Source: Liolophura sinensis
Taxonomy: Eukaryota; Mollusca; Polyplacophora; Chitonida; Chitonidae
Assembly: GCF_032854445.1 (NCBI RefSeq)
Contig: NC_088298.1
Span: 14,247,504-14,311,503, forward strand
Direction of reading: 5' to 3'
DNA length: 64,000 nt
In this document: positions 48,521-60,500 of the stretch, in pieces
Numbering within the stretch: position 1 is the first letter of the stretch
How the letters are laid out: each line of letters begins with the position of its first letter
Program-made: the position numbers and the translations under genes
Notes under the pieces: generated by a model
What the model was told of the DNA's origin: nothing
The model's input: the letters and a program-made list of their open reading frames with translations, nothing else
Database searches by the model: none

Positions 48521-51500
48521 CTGAAATAACAAATTTGGTACATGTCTTATTACATGAAGTTTAGATAGGACTGTCGAAACTAACACTTCCACATTCCTGA
48601 CTTGTTTACCATAGGACTTGCCACTGGACCAAAATCAATCCCAAAAAACAAAGCAATGAAAGATTTTCTTCAAAGAATATCTGAGACATTTTAAACTACA
48701 ACTTGACCGTGCGAGGGAAGTTAGAGCAAGTTAAGACCCCATGTATATGTATTACAGGTGCACTACTGGTGTTGATTGTACAGTCAGTGTGCTGAAACTA
48801 AAGTTAATGAAATCAGCGCGACAAAACTCACTCTGTTCCTTTTGAAGTTCCTGTATTTCGCTAATAATTTTCTCCAATTAATGTAAAAAAAAACCCCCAA
48901 ACAAATGATATATGTACTAGTTTAACAGTGGTTACAGATTCAGCTGAGGAATGATCAAATAACAGCTGGCCCTACAGAGTATGCTTTTAACATGGGTAGC
49001 TGAAGCTAATAAACTCGGCTAAATTTTTCAATATCTGATCACTCTTCTGTTCTACAAGTCACATGGCATGGTGATTTAATGGCTAAAAATTCTGTGATTT
49101 ACATGTACAGTATATTGCTGTGATTTACAGTATATTTCTGTGATTTACAGAACATTTCACATTTTTTTGAGTTTAACAAGCAAAATACTAGGAAGCCTCA
49201 AAATTCTATTTCCTTTAAGTTAAACTGTTTTCCTGTTGTCTGTTTGGGCCAGGAGTGTGTCGCAGTCTTCAAAATCAGCACTTTATTTTACAATTCCTTG
49301 GGTTGACTGAATTTAGTTTTCCATCTCACTTGAGTGTTACGTATCCCCTGACTGACTAAATGATTGATTAAGATTAAACTGTGAGCACTGTTCCAACAAT
49401 GGACAAAGAACAGACATTCTACTCTCTGAAAAAGTTTCTGTCTTCAACCACTCACAATGCAAACTCTTTTGTCTTTGGAGATAGATTATCTGCCATCCTA
49501 TTAAATTTCCATTATCCTGCCTTGTTACACAGCATCTGGGCAGATGCTTTGATACCACTGCATTTGCATCTTTCTCTTGCTGAGTTTATCTCTGAAAGAA
49601 TTCACTCACGCATCAAGACTCGCTCTGTCTCACCCGAAGAAAGCCAGCTCATTCGAGGGAGCTGATAACGCATCCATTGTGGCTGATAAAGACATTCACG
49701 GTTTTCAACAGCCAAATTTCTAAACTTTGGAAAAATCAATTCTTTAAACTTTTTCTTTAGCTCCAAACAGATCAGTTCAGATGCAAGCACAGAATTAAAT
49801 TACAGTGAAATGTTGTGTCTGTATTCGATCTACTTTCGTCCCTCTAAAGAAACGTCCACATGGAGCAAACTTTAATAAAATCTGGCAAAAGAAGTTTTGA
49901 ACTGCATTGAGGCTCAAATCCAAGCCTCTTATAAAACAATAGTGTAATTTTTATTGTGTTATTCATAAAAACATGTCACAAGAAATCTAACTGATAAAGC
50001 ATCCAGCCAGTCAAGATACTTTACCGAGCCATGACATTTCCAACAACAAAGCCAATTTTCCTAAAAAAGGCTAACATGCATAAGCACATAGCTATATATA
50101 CCATACGTCTGACCTTTGTGCTGTAATTTATACACAAACATGTAAATTCTGGACAAAATCCCACACTGGTTTACATTAACAAACATCCAACTTCCAATTG
50201 TAAATTTCTAACAAGTTAGTTTGCATAAAACCTCTACATACACACACACTGTATTTGACCTACACCTATATCCATTTTGCTTGATAATGACAGTTGCATT
50301 TATTAATCTTAAAAAAGGTGATTTGAGGTGTGTTTGGGAGGTAGTGTTTCATCTAACTGGAAAAATGTCAGTTTCATCCCCAGAAAATAATCATTTATGA
50401 CGTACACTTGCCTTTAAACAAACACTTTTGGGAAGGGGGGGTTTGGGGGGAGCAAAATCTGCATGTCACAAACTAAGCATTCTGTACATCAATAAATTTT
50501 TTTTTTCTGAAAAGGGAAACAAATGATGCCAAAATCAAACGGTTGTAGAATGGGTCTTTTACATATTGTGTTTACTCCCGACATACAACATCATTTAGAT
50601 ATGCACATAATATGCACACCTGTAGTTTGAACTCATTGCCTTGAAATGGTGGAGGAGTAAGTCACAAGGAGTACTGAGTCATGCCGTATAAATGGTGATG
50701 CAACAAATGTGACCTGATTGATGCCATGACCCTTCAGTATGTCAGGTCTTGTACCACAACATCTGAAGACGGTCTATTACATCATATACTGTGGAGATTT
50801 AAATGCCAATTGTCAATCACACAGCGGAACCTCTCTAGTTCTATCAAATCATCAAATCAAACCCACAAACAACAGCTTGGGGTGCAGTCCTACATACAGG
50901 TTGGGGTGAGGGGAGTGAGACTGCAGTGTTTGTGTATGCCCCGCTGCCCTCCAACCTCACCACAGAGATCGAATGCCCTTTGTTATGGGGCACACACCCT
51001 CTTCAGCTCTTCACAGACACAAGGCAACAAAAAAAGGCCTATCAACACAGCCCGGGGGGCAAAGAGCTAAGAAGGTTGAAGTAGCCAGTTGTTGGCATTA
51101 CTGACAATAACCTTTGTATCATAACTTTTAAGAGAAGAGTCCTTAGGGATTAACACTACTTTGGGATACTGTACTAGAACCTTAAAAGAAAAGAAGTAGG
51201 TTAATACATTGGGTGGCGAAAAAAAACTTAGCATGTATGTTTTTTTTTGTGTGAAATAACTGTTTTTTTTTAAATCTTCTTGCCAGGGAAACCTGGAGAA
51301 AAAATTCATTATCATTATGATCTTTGATCAACCTTTCCACATGTAAACATTTTTGCAAATGGTTTAAAACCTGCCAATTGTAAAAGACACTGAGATGAAC
51401 AAGGGGAAAATTCTCTTCTACATCCAAAACATTTTTCTACAAAATGACAACCATCAGGTGAGTTCTCCATTTACTTTACTATCCACCAATACTACCCACC

Positions 51501-54500
51501 ACATGACCATCACCCAAGTGGGGGGTGAGGGGGTGGAGGGGAGGGGGTGGAGGGGTGGTGTTGGAGGGGTGGGGGTGGGGATGAATGGTTATGTACCATC
51601 AGTAAAGTCCACACTGCAGTTAAAAATGTCCTATTATATGGGAAAAGGCGTAAACATCAGATTGTGTTCAATGAAGAACACACAAAGGGAAGAAAGTCGA
51701 CTGCTGGCCCTGAGCACAACCATTGCTAGTCTCTAGGTCCCCACTGCTACCCGCCACCCCTCCCCCCCTCCCACCCACAACCCCCTACATCCACTCCATG
51801 ATGCTCTCACCACTCTTGTCCACCAGTGTCCAGTTACAGATAATACAAGTGGTCAACTGCCTGACCACTGTCCACTTGAAACTCCACAAAGAGGATCTGT
51901 TACCAGTAATCCCCCACCTTATTAGCTCCCTTTGTCTCCATGGTCTAGAATTACAGTTCCTGTGATCCAGCCCAGGGTGTCCTTTGTCCTGTCCAAATCA
52001 CAGGACACATGGAATCCTTCCCAGTGTTCAGGGTGAGACTTTAAACTGTCATGTGATAGGGGCTTGAGGCCCTCATTCTGACAAGGTAAATGTTTTGATT
52101 TTATCCTGTGAGGAACTTAAACTGCTGGGTGATATGCATGGGTACACTGTAACTCCAGATAAATAGTGGTCTGAGCATACACCATCTGAAGTACCTGAGT
52201 GCTCAGCATACAAAATAGAATATAATACCGAGTAACTTTGAACTTTCTGATCATCAAGAAACCACAATCTCATGGAAGATGACTAAAAAGAGACAGGACC
52301 TCCACATTACACAGGTCATCTATTTCATAATGGTGTCACTTTCTCCCTCACCCCTTGTTCAGCTCTTTGTTTATGACTACAGACGGGATCTCCACATTAC
52401 ACAGGTCATATGTTCAATAATGGTGTCACTTTCTACCTCACCCATTGTTAAGCTCTATGTTTATGACTACAGACAGGATCTCCACATTACACAGGTCATC
52501 TATTGCATAATGGTGTCACTTTCTCTCTGGCCCCTTGTTAAGCTCTGTGTTTATGACTACAAACAGGATCTCCACATTACACAGGTCATCTATTGCATAA
52601 TGGTGTCACTTTCTCTCTGGCCCCTTGTTAAGCTCTGTGTTTATGACTACAAACGGGATCTCCACATTACACAGGTCATCTATTGCATAATGGTGTCACT
52701 TTCTTCCTCACCCCTTGTTAAACTCTGTGTTTATGACTACAAACAGGATCTCCACATTACACAGGTCATCTATTGCATAATGGTGTCACTTTCTCCATCA
52801 ACCATTGTTAAGCTCTGTGTTTATGACTATAGACAGGATCTCCACATTACACAGGTCATCTATTGCATAATGGTGTCACTTTCTCCATCACCCCTTGTTG
52901 AGCTCTATGTTTATGACTACACACAGGATCTCCACATTACACAGGTCATCTATTGCATAATGGTGTCACTTTCTCCCACACCCCTTGTTAAGCTCTGTGT
53001 TTATGACTACAAACAGGATCTCCACATTACACAGGTCATCTATTGCATAATGGTGTCACTTTCTCCATCACCCCTTGTTAAGCTCTATGTTTATGACTAC
53101 ACACAGGATCTCCACATTACACAGGTCATCTATTGCATAATGGTGTCACTTTCTCCATCACCCCTTGTTAAGCTCTGTGTTTATGACTACAAACAGGATC
53201 TCCACATTACACAGATCATCTATTGCATAATGGTGTCACTTTCTCCATCACCCCTTGTTAAGCTCTGTGTTTATGACTACAAACAGGATCTCCACATTAC
53301 ACAGGTCATCTATTGCATAATGGTGTCACTTTCTCCATCACCCCTTGTTAAGCTCTGTGTTTATGACTACAAACAGGATCTCCACATTATACAGATAATT
53401 GCATAATGGTGTCACTTTCTCCATCACCCCTTGTTCAGCTCTGTGTTTATGACTACACACAGGATCTCCACATTACACAGGTCATCTATTGCATAATGGC
53501 GTCACTTTCTCCCACACCCCTTGTTAAGCTCTGTGTTTATGACCACAGACAGGATCTCCACATTACACAGGTCATCTATTGCATAATGGCGTCACTTTCT
53601 CCCACACCCCTTGTTAAGCTCTATGTTTATGACTACAGACAGGATCTCCACATTACACAGATAATTGCATAATGGTGTCACTTTCTCTCTGGCCCCTTGT
53701 TAAGGCCTGTGTTTATGACTTAGAGCTAAGAAGGCATTCTTTTAATTCATTCCCTGACTGGGAAAGGAGGAGACTGGTGCTGTAATTAAATACAGATGTT
53801 TGAGGATGGTGTGTGTACACAGAGGGGCTGGACACCCAAGAGGGCTGGGTGGCAAGAGCTGGGGATGGAGTTGGCCAGCTGGGAAAAGGAAGGCAGGATT
53901 CAATCAGCAAAGGAGGGTCATATGATTGGGGTGGGGTGGGGTGGGGTAACTAGTGTAACAGTGAAGCTAAAGAGGCTGTTCTAGGGGTTTGGGGTAAACT
54001 GGCTGTAAAGAATCTAATAACTTAATGGTAACACTGCTGAAGGGCTAAAATGTTTCGAGTTTGAAGTAAGACTCGAAAGAAACTAATCACAGTGTAACTA
54101 AAATGCGGTGAGGGTGGGGGAAGATTGCAGTAGGAGCAGAGTAATTTGGAACTGCTATGTTGTACAGAGGCGCAGGGAGTACGGAAAATACTAAATGGAT
54201 GAGTGCTGGTAAATGCGATTCACCAGCAGACCGGCAGGGAGTCAAACATTACTGTGGATGCTGACCCTATAGTTAATGCTGAGGAAAAAAGGGCTTTGTA
54301 TAATAAAAGGCTTTCAGCATAGAGAGTAAAACCAGCATAGCCAGGAGAGTTTGATATTTGGCAAATGGTCACATGTAACACCTGGAATACGGCTTCTTGT
54401 CTCTCTAGCTCAGGTAGGGTTTTATACTGCATGTTCATATAAATGCATACATGGTGGCCAGTTACATGCCTCCAATAGCACCATAGCTTAAGGAGAATTA

Positions 54501-57500
54501 ACTACAACAAAATGCAGTATTGATGTTAAATGACAATGGAAGGGCAGACATACATATATCAACACACTTGATACAGTGACTGTATTTCAGGTACTTCATC
54601 ATGGGAGCAAATTTGCAATATTAGCAAAAAGGCAATTGCACAGGGTATCATGCTGTCTTGCACTCGGGCTCTTTGTTGAGTGAATGGCGCATGTCTAAAG
54701 ATCTGATGTCTAGAATTTGACTGACTGATCACTAGACTAAGCAACTTACAGAGCTCCATTCCTCTGCTAAAAAAACTCTGAAACCAAGATTATGATTTTA
54801 ACAAAACTGAAGAATCTTATGACAAAATATTTCTTCTCAAACTTTTTATTTTTCAGTCTATTTATTTTATATCTATTTTTTGGCAGGTGTTTCGTTCCTG
54901 GTCAAAAATGAGGTCAGCGATGAATTTATACTGGGAACACACAACAAACTAAGCGCTCCAACTGAAGTGTTCTTCCCTGTCTCATGTAGCCTTTACTAAC
55001 ACCGTCAGTGTTGTCATCGAGGAGTGCCTGATGTTTTGTACTGTAAAACAGCATTACGGTTGGAGATGACCAAATCGAGAAAGAAACCAGGACACTGATT
55101 TGAAATCAGGGACAGATTTGGTTCAGACATAGTTAGCTGGTTAAAATCCCTCCTGAAGTAAGGAGACAGCATCAGTGTTCATCCTCAGGATATAGTGCCT
55201 TATTGACACCAGATTGAGGTTTCCCATGTGAGCCTGCGGGGGGGCCTAGCTGGACTTGGTTCCAGGCAGACTAAACCTATTGTCCTTCTGATCCGATACC
55301 TCCCGGCTGAAGCGACCCTGTAGCCACCTGGTGAGGAGGATCTAATCTGGCCACGCTGTGGGACGCCCTCTTTTCATTTTCATGCCTGCTCACAGATTTA
55401 GCGGAAGCATCTGATTCGTACATTGTCGCCAGCATTTTGTCTCCCATGGCACATCTTGGTAAAACTTAAAGACGATGAGAGACTGCTGAGAGAGATTAGG
55501 GGCTATTTTCTGTTTTTCTCACACTTGATTTAGCGAGTGGAGAGGGACATGCTGAGATAACAATTTTCATAGAATTATTTTGCTTCTTATCTGAATATTA
55601 AAAGTGGAATGTATTAAATGTGTATAAAGTTAACAATACCCTACACTACTGTGTCTGAAATACAGCAAAAATGAGGTTCCTGACTATGCCTAATTTTGAT
55701 AGTTCTATTGATGTTTAGAGGATTAACTGAAAAGAATGACAAAAATCTAAGCTTCAGCACCAAAAGTAACTCTTACTTGCTTCTATAATTGCTCTTTCTT
55801 GAGCAACTTTTCAGGGCAATGTCATTAAACTAAAGAGTACATCCCTATCACCATGACAAGTGATTCTGAAATGAGGCTACAAAATTATGCCTGCTGTGTA
55901 AAGTTAGCACGCTTATTTTAAGCAATATTTTTTCCCCTTCTGGTACATCTAAATGTCAGCCTCATAAACTCACTGCAAAAGTTGTTTTGCACAATTCTGT
56001 CCTTGGCTAAAAACCACTTTGCTGAAACGTCAGTGTGATCGTTAAAAGTAATGTCTACCCGAGTAGTTGCCAGGCAGTAAAAGACATTCTCTAATTTGGT
56101 AAAAACCTCATGCCCATAACTCTGTCTGAAGAGTGCTGTTGAGGTATTAAGTCTACATGGGACTGGCTCCAAACTAACCACTCTGACAAATACAGAAACA
56201 TTTCTGGGCATTGTGGAGTGGGCTGTTGACATTAGGTATATCTGAGGAAATGGGGGTCTCACAATGGCCGCCAGTTACTTTTTCCAGCCGTAGTTCCAGC
56301 CCAGTGTTTTTCTTTGCGATCCTCTTAGGGGCGATATTGTCCGGCAGAATTCGGCAAGCAGGGAGGTGAAATCCGTCAGAGCAAGTCTCGGTGGAACTTT
56401 TCGGCGGCAATCTCCAGTGTGTTGACTCATGAGTAATTGATTGATTGAGCAGACGGACATGTAATCCTGCCATTTATTCAGCTTTGATGTCGGGGCAGGA
56501 GAAAGCAGGCGCCCGATGCCGGACTACACGGACAGCTAAGGCTACGCGCTTAAGTCCAATAAAACGCGTCCATTACCAAAATCCTTCTGGGGAGGCACTG
56601 AAAAGCTCGGTCATGTGATATATTGGAATTTTTCGACAGAAGGGCTTTGTCGCCTAAGAACAGACATGGCCTGAGTGGCAGAGGAGTTGTAATGGAAATG
56701 TGACTAATTGATGTCTTTTTCCACCGAAGCCAACAGAAAATCTCCCTTATTTATCTCAGCATTACATCTCCATGTACGCATTTGGTAATTTTCCAATTCA
56801 GTACTTAAAGCGAACCCTTTCGGGAGAGGATATACCAGCACTAGAAGAAAAATCCCCTAAACAATGGTGTAATGAACAGTTAACAACGCTAACATCTGAA
56901 ATATACATGTACTGTGTAGAGGAAGGTTACAGCTAGATCATTCAGCAGATAAACCTAAAATGAACTAAAAATCCCCCTTGTAACTGTGTACCCAACTGAC
57001 GATATACAAGCCCGATAATGTAATTCTTGAACCTCTTGGTGTGTTTACAAGGTGTATATTTAAGCATATTCTGAAGCCACTGTTCTGTGTAGACTGATCA
57101 AATTATACTTTTTGTGAAACGCTGAAAATGGCCAATTAAAACCAACAGTTTCCAAAATCAAATTGTAAGTGTGCATAAACTGCACAAACAATGGCTTTAT
57201 TATACGTGAACATATTGAAGAATTAGGGTATATACATGTTTTGTAAACAGGAAGGTGATGTCAGAATGACAGATGACATTTAAATACTGGTTTAACGTAA
57301 CAGTAATTCCGTTAGTAGTGATTTTGATTTTAATGGAAATGAAAAATGTTAGGCCAAAATTTTTTCTTAAAACGCAATTTTATTCTTAATGCATATTTTA
57401 TATCTCCTAATTACCCATCACTTTTGTGCATATTTCATGTCAATGGATGAAAATTTTTGGAAACGACGTCAGCAATGAGAAGAACAGCATCCCACTTGTT

Positions 57501-60500
57501 ATTCTAGATTACATATCATTGATTCTATTGCTATTAACAACTGGCTGAGACCACTCTGTCTTTTGGATTACTCTTTCTGGACAATGGTGAGGATACTTTT
57601 ACTTGCAACCAATTTCTAAATATCCTCCCCCAATCTGATACTGTATGTTCAGCCAAATCAGCTGTATCATTTCTAATCATCAGAGTGATAATTTATTTTC
57701 ATAAAGTCTATCAGCTGAATGGTCTACATGGTGGATAGGTATTGTTAGTGACTCTGAGGTCGCTGGTTCGAAACCCAGAGTGGGCAGAGCCAATTTTCTC
57801 TGCTACGTACACAAAAGTGTAATCCTAATAACAACAATCCAGTTTGGACAGTGAGAGATTACTACAGTGAGTGAAATTTCTTACTCCAACTGTTGAACCT
57901 TGAAACCAAATCTCTTACTCCAACTACTGAACCTTAAAACCAAATCTCTTAATCTAACTGTTCAACCTTAAAACCAAATCTCTTAATCTAACTGTTCAAC
58001 CTTAAAACCAAATCTCTTACTCCGACTGTTCAACCTTAAAACCAAATCTCTTACTCCAACTGTTCTACCTTTAAACCAAATCTCTTACTTCAACTGTTCA
58101 ACCTTAAAACCAATTCTCTTACTCCAACTGTTCAACCTTAAAACCAAATCTCTTACTTCAACTGTTCAACCTTAAAACCAAATCTCTTAATCTAACTGTT
58201 CAACCTTAAAACCAAATCTCTTAATCTAACTGTTCAACCTTAAAACTAAATCTCTTAACCTAACTGTTCAACCTTAAAACCAAATCTCTTAATCTAACTG
58301 TTCAACCTTAAAACCAAATCTTTTACTCCAACTGTTCAACCTTTAAACCAAATCTCTTAATCTAACTATTCAACCTTAAAACCAAATCTCTTACTCCGAC
58401 TGTTCAACCTTAAAACCAAATCTCTTACTCCAACTGTTCAACCTTAAAACCAAATCTCTTACTCCAACTGTTCAACCTTTAAACCAAATCTCTTAATCTA
58501 ACTGTTCAACCTTAAAACCAAATTTCTTACTCCAACTATTCAATCTTAAAACCAAATCTCTTAATCTAACTGTTCAACCTTAAAACCAAATCTCTTACTC
58601 CAACTGTTCAATCTTAAAACCAAATCTCTTAATCTAACTGTTCAACCTTAAAACCAAATCTCTTACTTCAACTGTTCAACCTTAAAACCAAACTAGTTTC
58701 AAGGCCGGATTATTACTAATGTGCCCCCTGATGTACTTATGAGCCCTAAATGTAGAAAATATGTAGATTATTTTATTCTCAACACACTACCAGGGTCTTC
58801 TGGAGTGTGCTGGGAGTGTGTGGAGAGTGTGACAAAGACTGAGACTAAGGGGAGACAATCGCCAATACACCCCCATCCCTTGACACTAGGTCACCTCCCT
58901 TGATCTGTCTTCATTTATGCCATTATTTAAAAGCAAGATAAGAGAATTGGAAGCTCATGTCAACAAGATATTTTCCAGAAGTTTTGGCTTCACATGTCAT
59001 ATATTCATTTATTTATTCATTGTGGACAACAATGGCTATTTATTCTGCACTGACTTTTTCCTACAATCCTCTCTCTTTCTCTTTTCTTTTGGTGTCTGGC
59101 TAGATTTCAGTGAAGAACCACTGGCTTCACTTCAATACCACTACATATGCTCCACACCGCTTTCACTGAACAACTACACATTTATAGATGACAAACTTTG
59201 AATTATTTGCTTGGGAAAACCAATGAGAATGGAGGACTCCACATTATTTGCCAATGCTACTTGACTGACTGTTCTCTAATGCCATACACAAGAACTTTTC
59301 ACTTACTTCTGTCATATATAATGACACACTCCTGTGTTAAATGCCAATCAAACAAATGTCAGTCAAACAAAGCAAATAAATAGATAAACAAATAAATTTT
59401 CCTGACCTTGCGGCCTCCTCCTCTTTTTTCCGTCTCTCAGCGTCTTCCTTTTTCTTTTTCTCGTAAGCTATCCTCTCATGTTCAGCCATCTCATACAACA
59501 TCCTCTCCTCCTCCAGCCGTCTCTCCTCTTCCTCCTTCTGCCGGATTAACATTTCCTCTGGGAACACACAACATCATACAACAGGGTAAATTAATTCATT
59601 TGATCAATGAAACACACAACATCATACAACAGGGTAAATTAATTCATTCGATCAATGAACACACAACATCATATAACAGGGTTAGTTTATTCATTCAATC
59701 AATGAAACACACAACATCATGCAACAGGGTAAATTAATTCATTCGATCAATGAACACACAACATCATACAACAGGGTTAGTTTATTCATTCGATCAATGA
59801 AACACACAACATCATACAACAGGGTTAACTTATTCATTCGATCAATGGACACACAACATCATACAACAGGGTTTATTTATTCATTCGATCAATGAAACAC
59901 ACAACATCATACAACAGGGTTAATTTATTCATTGGATCAATGGACACACAACATCATACAACAGGGTTAGTTTATTCATTGGATCAATGGACACACAACA
60001 TTTATACAACAGGGATAGTTTATTCATTCGATCAATGGAACACACAACATCATACAACAGGATTAATTTATTCATTCGATCAATGAAACACATAACATCA
60101 TACAACAGGGTTAATTTATTTATTCGATCAATGAACACACAACATTATACATCAGGGTTAATTTATTCATTCGATCAATGAAACGCACAACATCATACAA
60201 CAGGGTTAATTTATTCATTCAATCAATGGACACACAACATCATACGACAGGGTTAGTTTACTCATTCGATCAATGGACACAACATCATACAGCAGGGTAA
60301 ATTTATTCATTCGATCAATGAAACACCCAACATCATACAGCAGGGTAAATTCATTCATTCGATCAATGAAACACACAACATCATACAACAGGGTTAATTT
60401 ATTCATTCGATCAATGAAACACACAACATCATACAACAGGGTCAATTTACTCATTCGATCAATGTTTAATGGCACACCACTGAATAAGATGCTGGAGGTC

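Larger units (their letters stand above)
48521..59406 (-). other. Last intron of the coiled-coil gene (10.9 kb)
   Basis: Bounded by donor AAG|GTCAGG and acceptor TTTCAG. It contains the G- and C-rich tracts, the 90-bp and 34-bp arrays, a tRNA-like relic and one copy of a dispersed repeat. A skipped extra exon cannot be excluded, but the phases of the two flanking exons already fit. Confidence 0.7.

Noticed and set aside
49381-49665. 94-codon plus-strand frame
   Set aside because: Lies inside an intron of the opposite-strand gene, with no recognised motif or splice context.
52279-53672. A repeat protein of 375 plus 88 residues
   Set aside because: The frame is open only because the repeat period is 90 bp; frame breaks and amino-acid changes between units argue against selection on a protein.
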